Assembly (NCBI RefSeq): GCF_017873855.1
Contig: NZ_JAGGKR010000002.1
Coordinates: forward strand, 186,001-250,000
Length of the DNA: 64,000 nucleotides
DNA from: Methanolinea mesophila
GTDB lineage: Archaea > Halobacteriota > Methanomicrobia > Methanomicrobiales > Methanospirillaceae
Direction of reading: 5' to 3'
A program made the position numbers and the translations under genes. This document shows positions 17,120-25,656 of this stretch, piece by piece (positions within the stretch are counted from its first letter, which is position 1; each line of letters begins with the position of its first letter). The notes below the pieces were generated by a model. That model was not told the origin of the DNA. It made no database searches and saw only the letters and a program-made list of their open reading frames with translations.

Positions 17120-20100
17120 TTATCCTGATCTACGCCGGTACCCTCCGACCGGGACGGTAAGTTCGAACCGGGCCCCCGACCCCGCATTTCCCGTCTCCCG
17201 GATGGTGATATCGGTGATCCCGAGGATCTCCCGTGATATGGTCAGCCCGAATCCGGAATGTGCGCCGACTCCTGCCTCGAATATCCGTTCTTTCTCGGAG
17301 CCGGGCACACCGGTGCCATCGTCCTGGCAGACGATTATTCCGTGGTCTCCGCCATCCTCGAAAGAGAATATGATGGCGGTGATCGTTCCTCCATGACGAA
17401 GGGCATTGTCCATCAGGTTTCCGAGCACCCTTCCGAGAAGCGGATCGGCATATACCTCGAGGTCCCCGGGAATGTCGTTTTTGAGTTCGACCAACTCACG
17501 GATGACCCCCTGCCAGGCGGTGCTCACCACTTCCCTGACATTGTGCCAGACCGGTGCATGAACGCCTATCAGTTCGTATTCCCTGGCGATTGCGATCATG
17601 TCCCCGATCTGGCCGCTTGCTTTCATCAGGTGGGTGAGATACGCCGCACGCGTGGGATCGGAGATCATCTCCTGAAGGAGAACGGCGTATCCGTCGAGGA
17701 TTTGGAGCTGGTTGGTGATATCGTGCCTGGTGATGCGGGAGAGGAGGTTTGACTTCCTGTTCGCCTGCCGGAGTTCCTCTTCCACCTCCTTCTGGCTGGT
17801 CATATCGCGGGAGATCCCGAATACCTGGGTCACGTTGCCTGAATGGTCGCAGAGAGGGACGAGATAGTGATCGAACCAGCGGCGGTGCTCTCCGTAATCG
17901 AACATCCCGGTGCTTCTGAAGTGTTCCCCGGTCTCGAAGACCTTCGCTACCGCCTCTTTCTGGCGTTCTGCGATCTCCGGGGGAAACAGGCTGTCTCTGC
18001 TCCGCCCGGTAATCTCCTCTGCGGGCAGCCCCAGGAATTTCGCAGCGGCTTCGTTCACGAATGCGACCCGGTCGTCCCGGTCGATTATGAAGATGAGATC
18101 GGGAGACCCCTCGAGAAGCCCGCGGTACCGCGCTTCGCTCTCCCGGAGCGCCTCTTCCATCCTTTTCTGTTCCGTGATATCCGTAAGGACGCCCGAGAGG
18201 AGGAGATCTCCTCTTTCGTCTTCCATGTTCTGGATGAGATCCGAGACCCATCGGATCTCCCCGTCTTTTCTGAAGATGCGGTATTCCGCCCTGACGAAAT
18301 GTCCGGGGGTCGTGAACAGTTCCGTATCGCCGCGTTTCCGTAATCCGGCAATATCCTCGGGATGGATAAGATGATCCCAGCGCAGTGCTCCGCGTTCGAA
18401 ATCCTCCGGCGAATATCCTGTGATCTCCTCTACGGCACCGTGGATGAACACCGGACGCCAGTCCGGACGGGTAAGGTAGGCGATCCCCCGGAACTTCTCC
18501 ATAAACGATCGGTACCGCTCTTCGTTCTCTTTGAGCGAGTCCTGGACGAGCTTTTTCCGGGTAATATCTTCGATCTGGGCGAAATAGTGACGAAGGGTCC
18601 CGTCCTGACCTCGTATCGCAGTGACGGTAAGGGCGCCCCAAATCATGCCCCCGTCCTTCCTGACGTACCGTTTTTCCGCTTTGAAGTATGGGTGTTCACC
18701 GGCCCCGAGCAGCCGGATCCCCTCGGTGTCCGGGGCGATATCAGTGGGATACATGATATCGCCGACGGTCATTTCACCGAATTCCTCCTGGGTGTAGCCG
18801 AACATGGATGCCCATGAAGGGTTGACGGCCACGAACCGGAGATCGGGCTGCACGAGGGACATGCCCGGTGCGCTGTTCTCGAAGATGGCCCGGAATTTTT
18901 CCTCGCTCCCGCGAAGCTCCTCGTTGATACGCAGCAGCTCTTTCTCGGCTTTTTTAAGGCTGGTGGTCTCCGCCGCCATCGTCATGATAGCCGGCCGGTT
19001 GTTGATCGCGACGGGAATGGTGAAGAACGATACGAACACCTGATCACCGTTTTTCCCGGTAAGGGTCAGGGGAATGTTCCGGAGTTTCCCGGAGACCAGC
19101 AGGTGTGATGCGAGCCTGCCGAAATCCTTAAACGAGAGCAGTTTCAATTCCACGGGCCCCCTGCCGATCACTTCGGACTCGGAATACCCACTGCTTTTCT
19201 CGAACGCCGCGTTTACCGCGATAAATTTTCCATCCGGGAGGCTGTTGATCGCGATGGGATACGGGCTGTATTCGAAAATAGTCCGGAATTTTTCTTCCCG
19301 CTCTTTCAGAGCTTCTTCGGCGGCCTTTCGCTCGGTAATGTCCTCGATCATGGAAAGGATGTGAGGCCGGGCCCCCATCCTTATGTACCTCGACGAGAAC
19401 AGGCATCTCCGGATCTCTCCCGATTTCGTCCGGAACGAGACCTCCATCCCCTGCACCCCCCTCTCTTCACGGAGTGTGGCGAGCATCTGTTTCCGCTGGT
19501 TCCGGATTGCGAAGATTCCCAGGTGGTCCGCGGTGTTTCCTATCACCTCTTCACGGGAATATCCGGTGTTCCGGACGAAGGTATCGTTGATATCGATGAA
19601 CGTGCCGTCTACCGCGGACACGATCGTGAGCGCGACCGGGCTGTTCCGGAACACCGTGGCGAATTTGTTCTCGGATTCCCGCAATTCGGCTTCGGCGGTC
19701 TTTCGTCCGGTCACGTCCCTGAAGATACCCCTGACGTACTGCGCTCCACCCTCCACTCTCAGGTCCAGCATCCCTTCGGTGTAGACCCTCGCCCCTCCGC
19801 GGCTCATGAACACCACGTCGATGATCCCTGCGTTCTCGCCGGACAATACTCTCCGGAGTATGTCTTCCAGTCTCGCGGGTCCTTCTTCATGAGCGACTCC
19901 GGACAAGGTGAGTCCTGCGATCCCGGACTCGCGGTACCCGAGCGTATCGAGCCATTTGCTGTTCGCGAAAAGGATTCGACCGTCGGGTGCAATGCCCAGA
20001 ATGAGGTCGCGGGTGTTTCGCAGGTCCTGGTGCCGCTGTTCCTGCCCGGCGAGTGTCATCATGGGTTGTCTTTTCAGGACGACCTGCCGGATGGCGTGCG

Positions 20101-20452
20101 AGAGTTCATCATAGAAAACCTGCGGATCACGGGTTTTACGGAGAAAAAAGGTTGCCCCGTTGTTCAGCGCCTCGATGACCACGTCCTCGTGTCCCGGTTC
20201 GCAGGAGAGGATGAACGGGATGGTATTTCCCTCACCCCTGACGGTCCTGAGGAACTCGATGCCATCCAACTGCGGCATCCGGTAGTCAGAGACGATGACA
20301 TCGTACCTTGAGCCCGCCAGGAGTTCCAGGGCCTCATGAGCCGAACGCACGGCGTCGACCCGGAACCCGCCCTCCTGTTCGAGAAAGGTCTTTCCAGTCT
20401 CCAGAAGGCCGGGCTCGTCCTCTACCCACAGTACGTGTGCCCCCCCCGCCAT
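17120..20452 (-). CDS. Histidine kinase, REC-PAS(x6)-HK, soluble
   Basis: 1110 aa. Receiver at residues 5-120 (WVEDEPG, phosphoacceptor in VSDYRMP, Lys in FFLRKT). Six PAS domains follow, beginning at about 145, 265, 390, 515, 642 and 768, each closed by a D-I/V/M-T-x-x-K linker. The kinase region has the H-box RITRHDITNQL (about 915), and an ATPase with NLMDNALRHGG, QDDGTGV and GFGLTISREIL. No transmembrane helix, so it senses cytosolic signals. A TATA box near 20480 implies a nearly leaderless mRNA. Same kinase core as the genes at 35873 and 41197. Confidence 0.92.
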   Translation of the reverse strand: MAGGAHVLWVEDEPGLLETGKTFLEQEGGFRVDAVRSAHEALELLAGSRYDVIVSDYRMPQLDGIEFLRTVRGEGNTIPFILSCEPGHEDVVIEALNNGATFFLRKTRDPQVFYDELSHAIRQVVLKRQPMMTLAGQEQRHQDLRNTRDLILGIAPDGRILFANSKWLDTLGYRESGIAGLTLSGVAHEEGPARLEDILRRVLSGENAGIIDVVFMSRGGARVYTEGMLDLRVEGGAQYVRGIFRDVTGRKTAEAELRESENKFATVFRNSPVALTIVSAVDGTFIDINDTFVRNTGYSREEVIGNTADHLGIFAIRNQRKQMLATLREERGVQGMEVSFRTKSGEIRRCLFSSRYIRMGARPHILSMIEDITERKAAEEALKEREEKFRTIFEYSPYPIAINSLPDGKFIAVNAAFEKSSGYSESEVIGRGPVELKLLSFKDFGRLASHLLVSGKLRNIPLTLTGKNGDQVFVSFFTIPVAINNRPAIMTMAAETTSLKKAEKELLRINEELRGSEEKFRAIFENSAPGMSLVQPDLRFVAVNPSWASMFGYTQEEFGEMTVGDIMYPTDIAPDTEGIRLLGAGEHPYFKAEKRYVRKDGGMIWGALTVTAIRGQDGTLRHYFAQIEDITRKKLVQDSLKENEERYRSFMEKFRGIAYLTRPDWRPVFIHGAVEEITGYSPEDFERGALRWDHLIHPEDIAGLRKRGDTELFTTPGHFVRAEYRIFRKDGEIRWVSDLIQNMEDERGDLLLSGVLTDITEQKRMEEALRESEARYRGLLEGSPDLIFIIDRDDRVAFVNEAAAKFLGLPAEEITGRSRDSLFPPEIAERQKEAVAKVFETGEHFRSTGMFDYGEHRRWFDHYLVPLCDHSGNVTQVFGISRDMTSQKEVEEELRQANRKSNLLSRITRHDITNQLQILDGYAVLLQEMISDPTRAAYLTHLMKASGQIGDMIAIAREYELIGVHAPVWHNVREVVSTAWQGVIRELVELKNDIPGDLEVYADPLLGRVLGNLMDNALRHGGTITAIIFSFEDGGDHGIIVCQDDGTGVPGSEKERIFEAGVGAHSGFGLTISREILGITDITIRETGNAGSGARFELTVPVGGYRRRSG

Positions 20453-20646
20453 TGTAGTGTCATGTTTACGGGAGCGGATATTTTTTTCGTATCGGATTTG
20501 AGGATCGAATGCAGAAAAACTGAATACTCTCCATTATTTCTGATATCTCCTCCGTAATGGAGAGATTATTCCCCGGATCCGCCAGGCTCGGCCATTCGGG
20601 TAATAAACGATACCTATTTATCCGGTTGCTCGCGATTCTGAACGGT

Positions 20647-21087
20647 ATGAAAGCGATTGTGTATGCAGGAATTCTTATCCTCTTTGCAGCAGTGCTTATC
20701 TGCGGGTGCACTACGGTCCCGCAGGGTAACGCCGCTACGACTCCCGCGGTTACACCCGATCTCCTGGGGAACTGGTCCGGGACCTGGGTGGACTATACAA
20801 AAAGCGCGGGATATTCCGATGGGGCCGGGTATAGCATGGTTATGAGCGTTACGGGTCAGAAGGACCGGATTTTCTGGGGATCGTTCTATTTCACCGATCC
20901 TGAAGGCGCCACCGAGAGCGAGACGTTTGCAGGGGCGATCGGTCCCGACGGGAAAACAGTGTACATTGCCGAAGAGAATAACGGCTATACCTATGGTACC
21001 ATTACCGCACCTGACCAGATCGAACTGATTTATCTCCTGAGCGGCGAGAACTACAATGCCGCCATCGACACGCTGAAAAGGGGCTGA
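20647..21087 (+). CDS. Lipoprotein of unknown function
   Basis: 146 aa from ATG 20647. Signal sequence with a lipobox-like ICGC, lipid site C21, then a Thr/Pro linker and a soluble beta-rich domain starting LLGNWSGTWVDY. GNWSGTW is typical of small lipocalin-like or avidin-like barrels in lipoproteins, but the family is not certain. The frame runs upstream to 20557, but that part lacks a signal peptide; a TATA-like CTATTTATCC near 20611-20620 places the mRNA start just before 20647. Confidence 0.7.
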   Translation: MKAIVYAGILILFAAVLICGCTTVPQGNAATTPAVTPDLLGNWSGTWVDYTKSAGYSDGAGYSMVMSVTGQKDRIFWGSFYFTDPEGATESETFAGAIGPDGKTVYIAEENNGYTYGTITAPDQIELIYLLSGENYNAAIDTLKRG

Positions 21088-21221
21088 AATCCGGGTAATC
21101 TCTATTTTTTAGGATCCAGGCGGACGATTTGGGATCTCCCGCCCAATGATTCCTCGAGACCCGGCGTGCTTCAACGACTTCCTAATCCTGAAAAAAGAAT
21201 CTGACCCGAGGTCCTCCCCTC

Positions 21222-21683
21222 TCATAATTTTTCGCGATCGAGCCGGTAAGTATACCAGTCCAGCCTTGATGCGCCGATCTTCTCGTAAAAACGGATGGAC
21301 GGCTCGTTCCAGGTGAGCACCATCCAGTCCATCCTCCCGCACCCACGATTTCGCGCCTCGCTCCGGCAGAACTCGAAGAGCCGTCCCCCGAGACCCCTAC
21401 CTCTGTAATGTTCGAGAACGAAGAGGTCCTCGAGGAACAGGGTGGGGCGGGCGAGGAACGTGGAGTACGTGAAGTAGAACGTGACATACCCGACGGGTTG
21501 TCCATTAAACCTGCACAAGTAGCCTTCGAATCGCGGAGAATCACCGAATGCGTCCGCTGCAAGTCTGACTCGCCCCTCCTCGTCGGGCGGGTCGAGGTGT
21601 TCGTACTCGGCGAGCCGTTCGAGCAGGAACAGGAAATCCGGAAAGGTGCGTTCCGTCAGTCGTTCTATGGTGCAATCCGGCAT
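21222..21683 (-). CDS. GNAT family N-acetyltransferase
   Basis: 153 aa. The acetyl-CoA loop reads EDLFVLEHYRGRGLGGRLF, with R-G-x-G-L-G as motif A, and the C-terminal NEPSIRFYEKIGA is motif B. The layout is close to diamine/spermidine-type acetyltransferases (TIERLTERTFPDFLFLLERLAEYE at the N-terminus). Substrate unknown. Stand-alone. Confidence 0.88.
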   Translation of the reverse strand: MPDCTIERLTERTFPDFLFLLERLAEYEHLDPPDEEGRVRLAADAFGDSPRFEGYLCRFNGQPVGYVTFYFTYSTFLARPTLFLEDLFVLEHYRGRGLGGRLFEFCRSEARNRGCGRMDWMVLTWNEPSIRFYEKIGASRLDWYTYRLDREKL

Positions 21684-22048
21684 GGGACTATCTGTTCAGA
21701 AGATATGTTCTTCCGCCAGATAGCGACATCGCCGTCACGCTTGCAGGGAGTCAAAGAGCCGGACGACGAGATTTGCGGAGGTGGCGAAATGATTGTTTTC
21801 CTCCGTCACCGGATTCCTGGCCCCCGGTCCATGGTTATCATTTCACCATATGCAGATTCCGGATTTACACGGATCGGGGCGAGGAACGACAATCCCCGAG
21901 ACTGTACCCCCAGGCCCTCGTCCGGCCACCCGTGGTCTCCGGTAAGACCGATCCGACCTGGCATCACCTCCCGGTCCAGAAAGCGGGAACGTCCATATTT
22001 ATGAACGATCATCACGATATTCTGTTCATTCAAACGATCTGGTCATCC
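21684..22048. promoter_or_regulatory. Intergenic region with promoter of the cyclase gene
   Basis: 365 bp without a credible gene. A TATA box (CATATTTATG, about 21993-22002) lies 50 bp before ATG 22049, placing the mRNA start near 22025. This argues against the longer frame that reads upstream to 21773. Confidence 0.5.
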
Positions 22049-23551
22049 ATGAGCCGGGAAAGAACGCCAGCATCCGGGTTACGGCTGCTGCTCACCGCAC
22101 TATGCGTCATCCTTCTCGTACTGCCGGGTATCGTGCTCGCAGAGAACGTTACGAACACTACGCCAACCGGTGAAGTGACAACCGTTGCGACAACGGCCAT
22201 ACCTCCCCCGACCGAGACTCCCGCGGTATATCCCGACCCGCCGCCCTACCTCGTGCTCGGTGTTCCAGTCGTGGACAACCTTACCTGCACGATGTACGGG
22301 GTCGCGGCCCCGGGCTCCGGAAACGTGACCATCGAGAATATCCGGTGGGACTGGGGCGACAGCCAGACGCCGGAATACCACGGGTTCCCGTACTCGCACT
22401 TTTACTCCGGTGCCGGGGTATATACCCTCACGATCACCGCGCTCCAGTCCGACGGGCAGGAGACCGCGAGGAATGTCACGGTCACCATAGCGCAGCCTGT
22501 CGTCCCGGCAACCACCCCCGTCGCCACGGTCTCAGGTACGGCGACGGTCACCCCGACACAGACTACGGAGGGACCTGGTCCCGGGATCCCGGTGAGCCCG
22601 CCGGTCCTGACCCTCCTCGAGCCGGTGGTCGACGGGATGAACGTCACCGTGAACGGGAACCTTAACCCGGGTTCCCCGGGGACGGTCATCACGATAGTGA
22701 ACGTCGACTGGAATGACGGGAATACGACGACCTCTCCCGACCTCCCGGTGACCTACCGGTACTCCACCCCGGGGACCTACACCATCGCCATCACCGGGAC
22801 CCAGTCGGACGGGCTCTCGACCACCAAGAGGATCACCCTCGAGATCCGGAACCAGACGACCGGGTCGCCCGGGCCGACCCCCGGGTCCCCGCCGCCGACG
22901 GACCAGCCGATATTCGTGATAATCCTGGTCACCGCCATCGTGGTCGTCGTGGTCGGGGCGATCTTCCAGCAGATCCTGCACAGGAGAAGGGGACCGCCCG
23001 CAATGCCGGAGAACCACGGGGGGTTCACCCCGCGGACTGGGCCTCTCCCCAAGAACATCCCCTCTCTCGAGGTGCTGGAGACCCTGTGCACCGGGACCGA
23101 CGTATCGCCCGAGGTCCTCGACGCAGTCGTCCGGACGGCGGTGGAGATCTCCCGGGAAGGACGGGAGGGCAAGGCGGTGGGGACCTCGTTCGTGGTCGGC
23201 GACACCGGGAACGTGCTGGACCATTCACGACAGTTTGTCTTGAACCCGTTCCACGGCCACAACGAGGCCGAGCGCCGGATCACCGACGTGGGCATCAGGG
23301 GACATATCAAGGAGTTCGCCCAGCTCGACGGTGCGTTCATCGTCACCGGTTCCGGAGTGGTGGAGGCCGCCGGCCGGTATATCACCGTGGACGTGAGCCA
23401 GGTGAACCTTCCCGGCGGGCTGGGATCGCGTCATTCGTCGGTCGCGGGGATCACGCGGGTCACCAGGTCGATAGGGGTGGTCGTCTCCCAGAGCGGGGGG
23501 CTCATCACTCTCTTCCGGGACGGGAAGATCGTGTACACGATCAAGTCGTGA
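22049..23551 (+). CDS. PKD-domain membrane protein with cytosolic diadenylate cyclase (DAC/DisA_N) domain
   Basis: 500 aa from ATG 22049. Residues about 11-31 are a signal/anchor helix. Two PKD-like domains follow outside the cell (about 68-150 with RWDWGDSQ and AGVYTLTI; about 185-265 with VDWNDGN and PGTYTIAI), separated by Thr/Pro linkers with many N-x-T/S sequons. A second helix (about 285-308) ends in basic HRRRG. The C-terminal 125 residues match the archaeal DacZ/DisA_N domain: GTSFVVGD, VLNPFHGH, LDGAFIV (D427), EAAGRYI, GLGSRHSS (R461) and VVVSQSGG. This domain makes c-di-AMP from two ATP. The fusion suggests an extracellular sensor controlling c-di-AMP. RHS replaces the RHR of bacterial enzymes. 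Confidence 0.82.
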   Translation: MSRERTPASGLRLLLTALCVILLVLPGIVLAENVTNTTPTGEVTTVATTAIPPPTETPAVYPDPPPYLVLGVPVVDNLTCTMYGVAAPGSGNVTIENIRWDWGDSQTPEYHGFPYSHFYSGAGVYTLTITALQSDGQETARNVTVTIAQPVVPATTPVATVSGTATVTPTQTTEGPGPGIPVSPPVLTLLEPVVDGMNVTVNGNLNPGSPGTVITIVNVDWNDGNTTTSPDLPVTYRYSTPGTYTIAITGTQSDGLSTTKRITLEIRNQTTGSPGPTPGSPPPTDQPIFVIILVTAIVVVVVGAIFQQILHRRRGPPAMPENHGGFTPRTGPLPKNIPSLEVLETLCTGTDVSPEVLDAVVRTAVEISREGREGKAVGTSFVVGDTGNVLDHSRQFVLNPFHGHNEAERRITDVGIRGHIKEFAQLDGAFIVTGSGVVEAAGRYITVDVSQVNLPGGLGSRHSSVAGITRVTRSIGVVVSQSGGLITLFRDGKIVYTIKS

Positions 23552-23623
23552 ATACTGCACCTCTTTCGGGTGCCCGGCCCATTCCCAAAACCTCTATTAC
23601 CAATCAGCGTCACCCATGCTCAC

Positions 23624-24610
23624 ATGGCACAATCGCCTCCGGCCAAAGAAAAATCCCGCGATAAAGACCTTACCATCACGCGTATCTTCAATGCGCCCCG
23701 CGATCTGGTCTGGATGGTCTGGACCGAGCCCGAGTTCGTCATGAGGTGGTGGGGGCCCGAGGGGTTCACCTCCCCGGTCGCCCGGATCGACTTCCGGGTC
23801 GGCGGGAAGTACCTCTATTGCATGCGGTCACCGGAGTGCGAGGACTTCTGGAGCACGGGGGAGTACCGCGAGATCGTCCCGCTCGAACGGATTGTTGCCA
23901 CCGACAGTTTCTCCGACGAGATGGGCAACATCCTCCCCGCGGCGCACTACGGGATGACCGGGATCTGGCCGAAGGAACTGCTGGTGACGGTCACCCTCGA
24001 GGAGCATGACGGGGGGAAGACGAAGTTCACCCTGGTCCACACCGGGATCCCTCCCGGAGATTCCGTCGAATCCGCCCGGGCGGGATGGAACGGGTCCTTC
24101 GACAAGCTGGACCGGCTGCTCGACGAGGCCGTGTCCCGGACCGGAAAGACCCTGCTCGTGGCGATACCGGGAAGGCAGGACGCCTATATGACCCGGGTCT
24201 TCGATGCCCCCCGGGAGCGGGTATTCAGGGCGATAACGGACCCGGACCTCATCACGCAGTGGTGGGCGCCGGCGCGGTACACTATCGAGGTGGAAAAAAT
24301 GGAGGTGAAGCCTGGCGGTATGTGGAGGTACCTGAACCGGGACGCGGAGGGGAACGAGTCCTGGTTCCACGGAGTATACCATGACGTCACCCCGGGGAGG
24401 ATCGTGGAGACGTTCGAGTACGAGGGGATGCCCGGCCACGTCCTGCTGGGGATCGAGACCCTCGAGGAGCTGGACGGCGGGAGGACGAAGCTGACCTCGA
24501 GGTCGGTCTTCGAGTCGGTCGCGGACCGGGACGGGATGCTCGAGTCCGGGATGAGGGAGGGGGGAGTCGAGACCCTCGACCGGCTCGCGAAACTGGTTGA
24601 AATGAAGTAG
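23624..24610 (+). CDS. Tandem AHSA1/SRPBCC domain protein
   Basis: 328 aa from ATG 23624. Two similar START-like domains of about 155 residues stand in tandem. The first has ITRIFNAPRDLVWMVWTEPEF and WWGPEGFTSP; the second has MTRVFDAPRERVFRAITDPDL and WWAPARYTIEV. Each ends with the D-G-G-x-T-K-L/F-T strand and the helix that closes the pocket. AHSA1-like proteins bind hydrophobic ligands or act in stress responses. A fused double copy is less usual than single-domain members. Function unknown. Confidence 0.82.
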   Translation: MAQSPPAKEKSRDKDLTITRIFNAPRDLVWMVWTEPEFVMRWWGPEGFTSPVARIDFRVGGKYLYCMRSPECEDFWSTGEYREIVPLERIVATDSFSDEMGNILPAAHYGMTGIWPKELLVTVTLEEHDGGKTKFTLVHTGIPPGDSVESARAGWNGSFDKLDRLLDEAVSRTGKTLLVAIPGRQDAYMTRVFDAPRERVFRAITDPDLITQWWAPARYTIEVEKMEVKPGGMWRYLNRDAEGNESWFHGVYHDVTPGRIVETFEYEGMPGHVLLGIETLEELDGGRTKLTSRSVFESVADRDGMLESGMREGGVETLDRLAKLVEMK

Positions 24611-24661
24611 GGCGAAGTGGCCCCGGCCCCCGTTTGCAGGCACCGGGGAAGGAAACGGGAT

Positions 24662-24913
24662 TTAGATCTTCCGGATCTCCCTGCTGATCGAATTAATAGA
24701 CTCCTCGTACTGGTGCATACGGATCTCTTCGGGACTCCGCGGTCGGACCTTCCCCGCAGACCCCCTGCTCATCACGTCCGTAACAATCAGGATGATGACG
24801 ATAATTGCAACGACTATCAGCATAAGGAGCCACTGAAAGGTGACGACCCCATAGATCACGGCCGCAAGACCGATGATCATCAATATGAACATAAAAATGC
24901 CTTTCCTTTCCAT
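24662..24913 (-). CDS. Small membrane protein, 2 TM
   Basis: 83 aa from ATG 24913, which has GGTGA four bases upstream; the GTG at 24922 overlaps that site. Two adjacent hydrophobic helices (about residues 6-22 and 27-45) are followed by a basic, then amphipathic tail. No family recognised. Confidence 0.6.
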   Translation of the reverse strand: MERKGIFMFILMIIGLAAVIYGVVTFQWLLMLIVVAIIVIILIVTDVMSRGSAGKVRPRSPEEIRMHQYEESINSISREIRKI

Positions 24914-25104
24914 ACCAATCACCGTTCACCGGAAACAGGTCCGGATTCCTCCCGAACCGGAACCCGTTCCCTCACTTCCCTCCACACCATATATTTCTTC
25001 ATTGGTCTGCTTCCAGAAATACTCTTTTCTGCCCGTTCATGGTGTGGATCTGGTTTCCCGGATTTCCGGAAAGGTATATCAGGAGAGAATGCGTTTACGG
25101 GACC

Positions 25105-25479
25105 ATGCCAAACATCGCGTATTTCCAGATCCCGGCCGACGACGTGGCCAGGGCCAGGAAGTTCTACAGGACGCTCCTCGGCTGGGCGATCGAGCCGGAT
25201 ACCACACTCGAAGATACGTCGCTCGAGTGGCAGAATGTCGTCACCGGCGAGCCCGAGGAAGGGACCATGAACATGGGCGGGATCTACAAGCGGATGGGGC
25301 CCTCCCCGATCATGAACTTCGTGAAGGTCGGGGATATAGACCCGCTCCTCGCGAAGGTGGAGAAACTCGGCGGGAAGATCATGATGCCGAAGAGCGGGAT
25401 CAGGAACGTGGGCCTCGTCGCGGTCATCCAGGACACCGAGGGCAACGCGATCGGCCTCTGGAAACCGGAGCAGGGGTGA
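25105..25479 (+). CDS. VOC (glyoxalase/bleomycin resistance) family protein
   Basis: 124 aa from ATG 25105. Starts IAYFQIPADDVARARKFYRTLLGW, the usual first strand and helix of VOC proteins, and ends VAVIQDTEGNAIGLWKPE, the typical second metal-side strand. Members of this subgroup are annotated as glyoxalase-like enzymes. The part of the frame before 25105 is unlike the family. A TATA-like ATATATTT (about 24989-24996) is upstream. Confidence 0.85.
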   Translation: MPNIAYFQIPADDVARARKFYRTLLGWAIEPDTTLEDTSLEWQNVVTGEPEEGTMNMGGIYKRMGPSPIMNFVKVGDIDPLLAKVEKLGGKIMMPKSGIRNVGLVAVIQDTEGNAIGLWKPEQG

Positions 25480-25656
25480 TCTGCGGCTCCATCCCCAATA
25501 CAGGGTCCGGATCCTGCGGGATCGGATCGTTTCTCTTTTCCGCGATATCCGGCCCCGGACATCGAATTTCAGGGAGAATTCCCTGCCACATCCACGCTCT
25601 TCCTCCTCTTCCTCCTCTTCCGCACTCCCCCGGCATATTTCCCGGCCTGACCCTGG

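Noticed and set aside
21773-22048. N-terminal extension of the cyclase gene
   Set aside because: It lies upstream of the TATA box and lacks a signal peptide; ATG 22049 starts directly before one.
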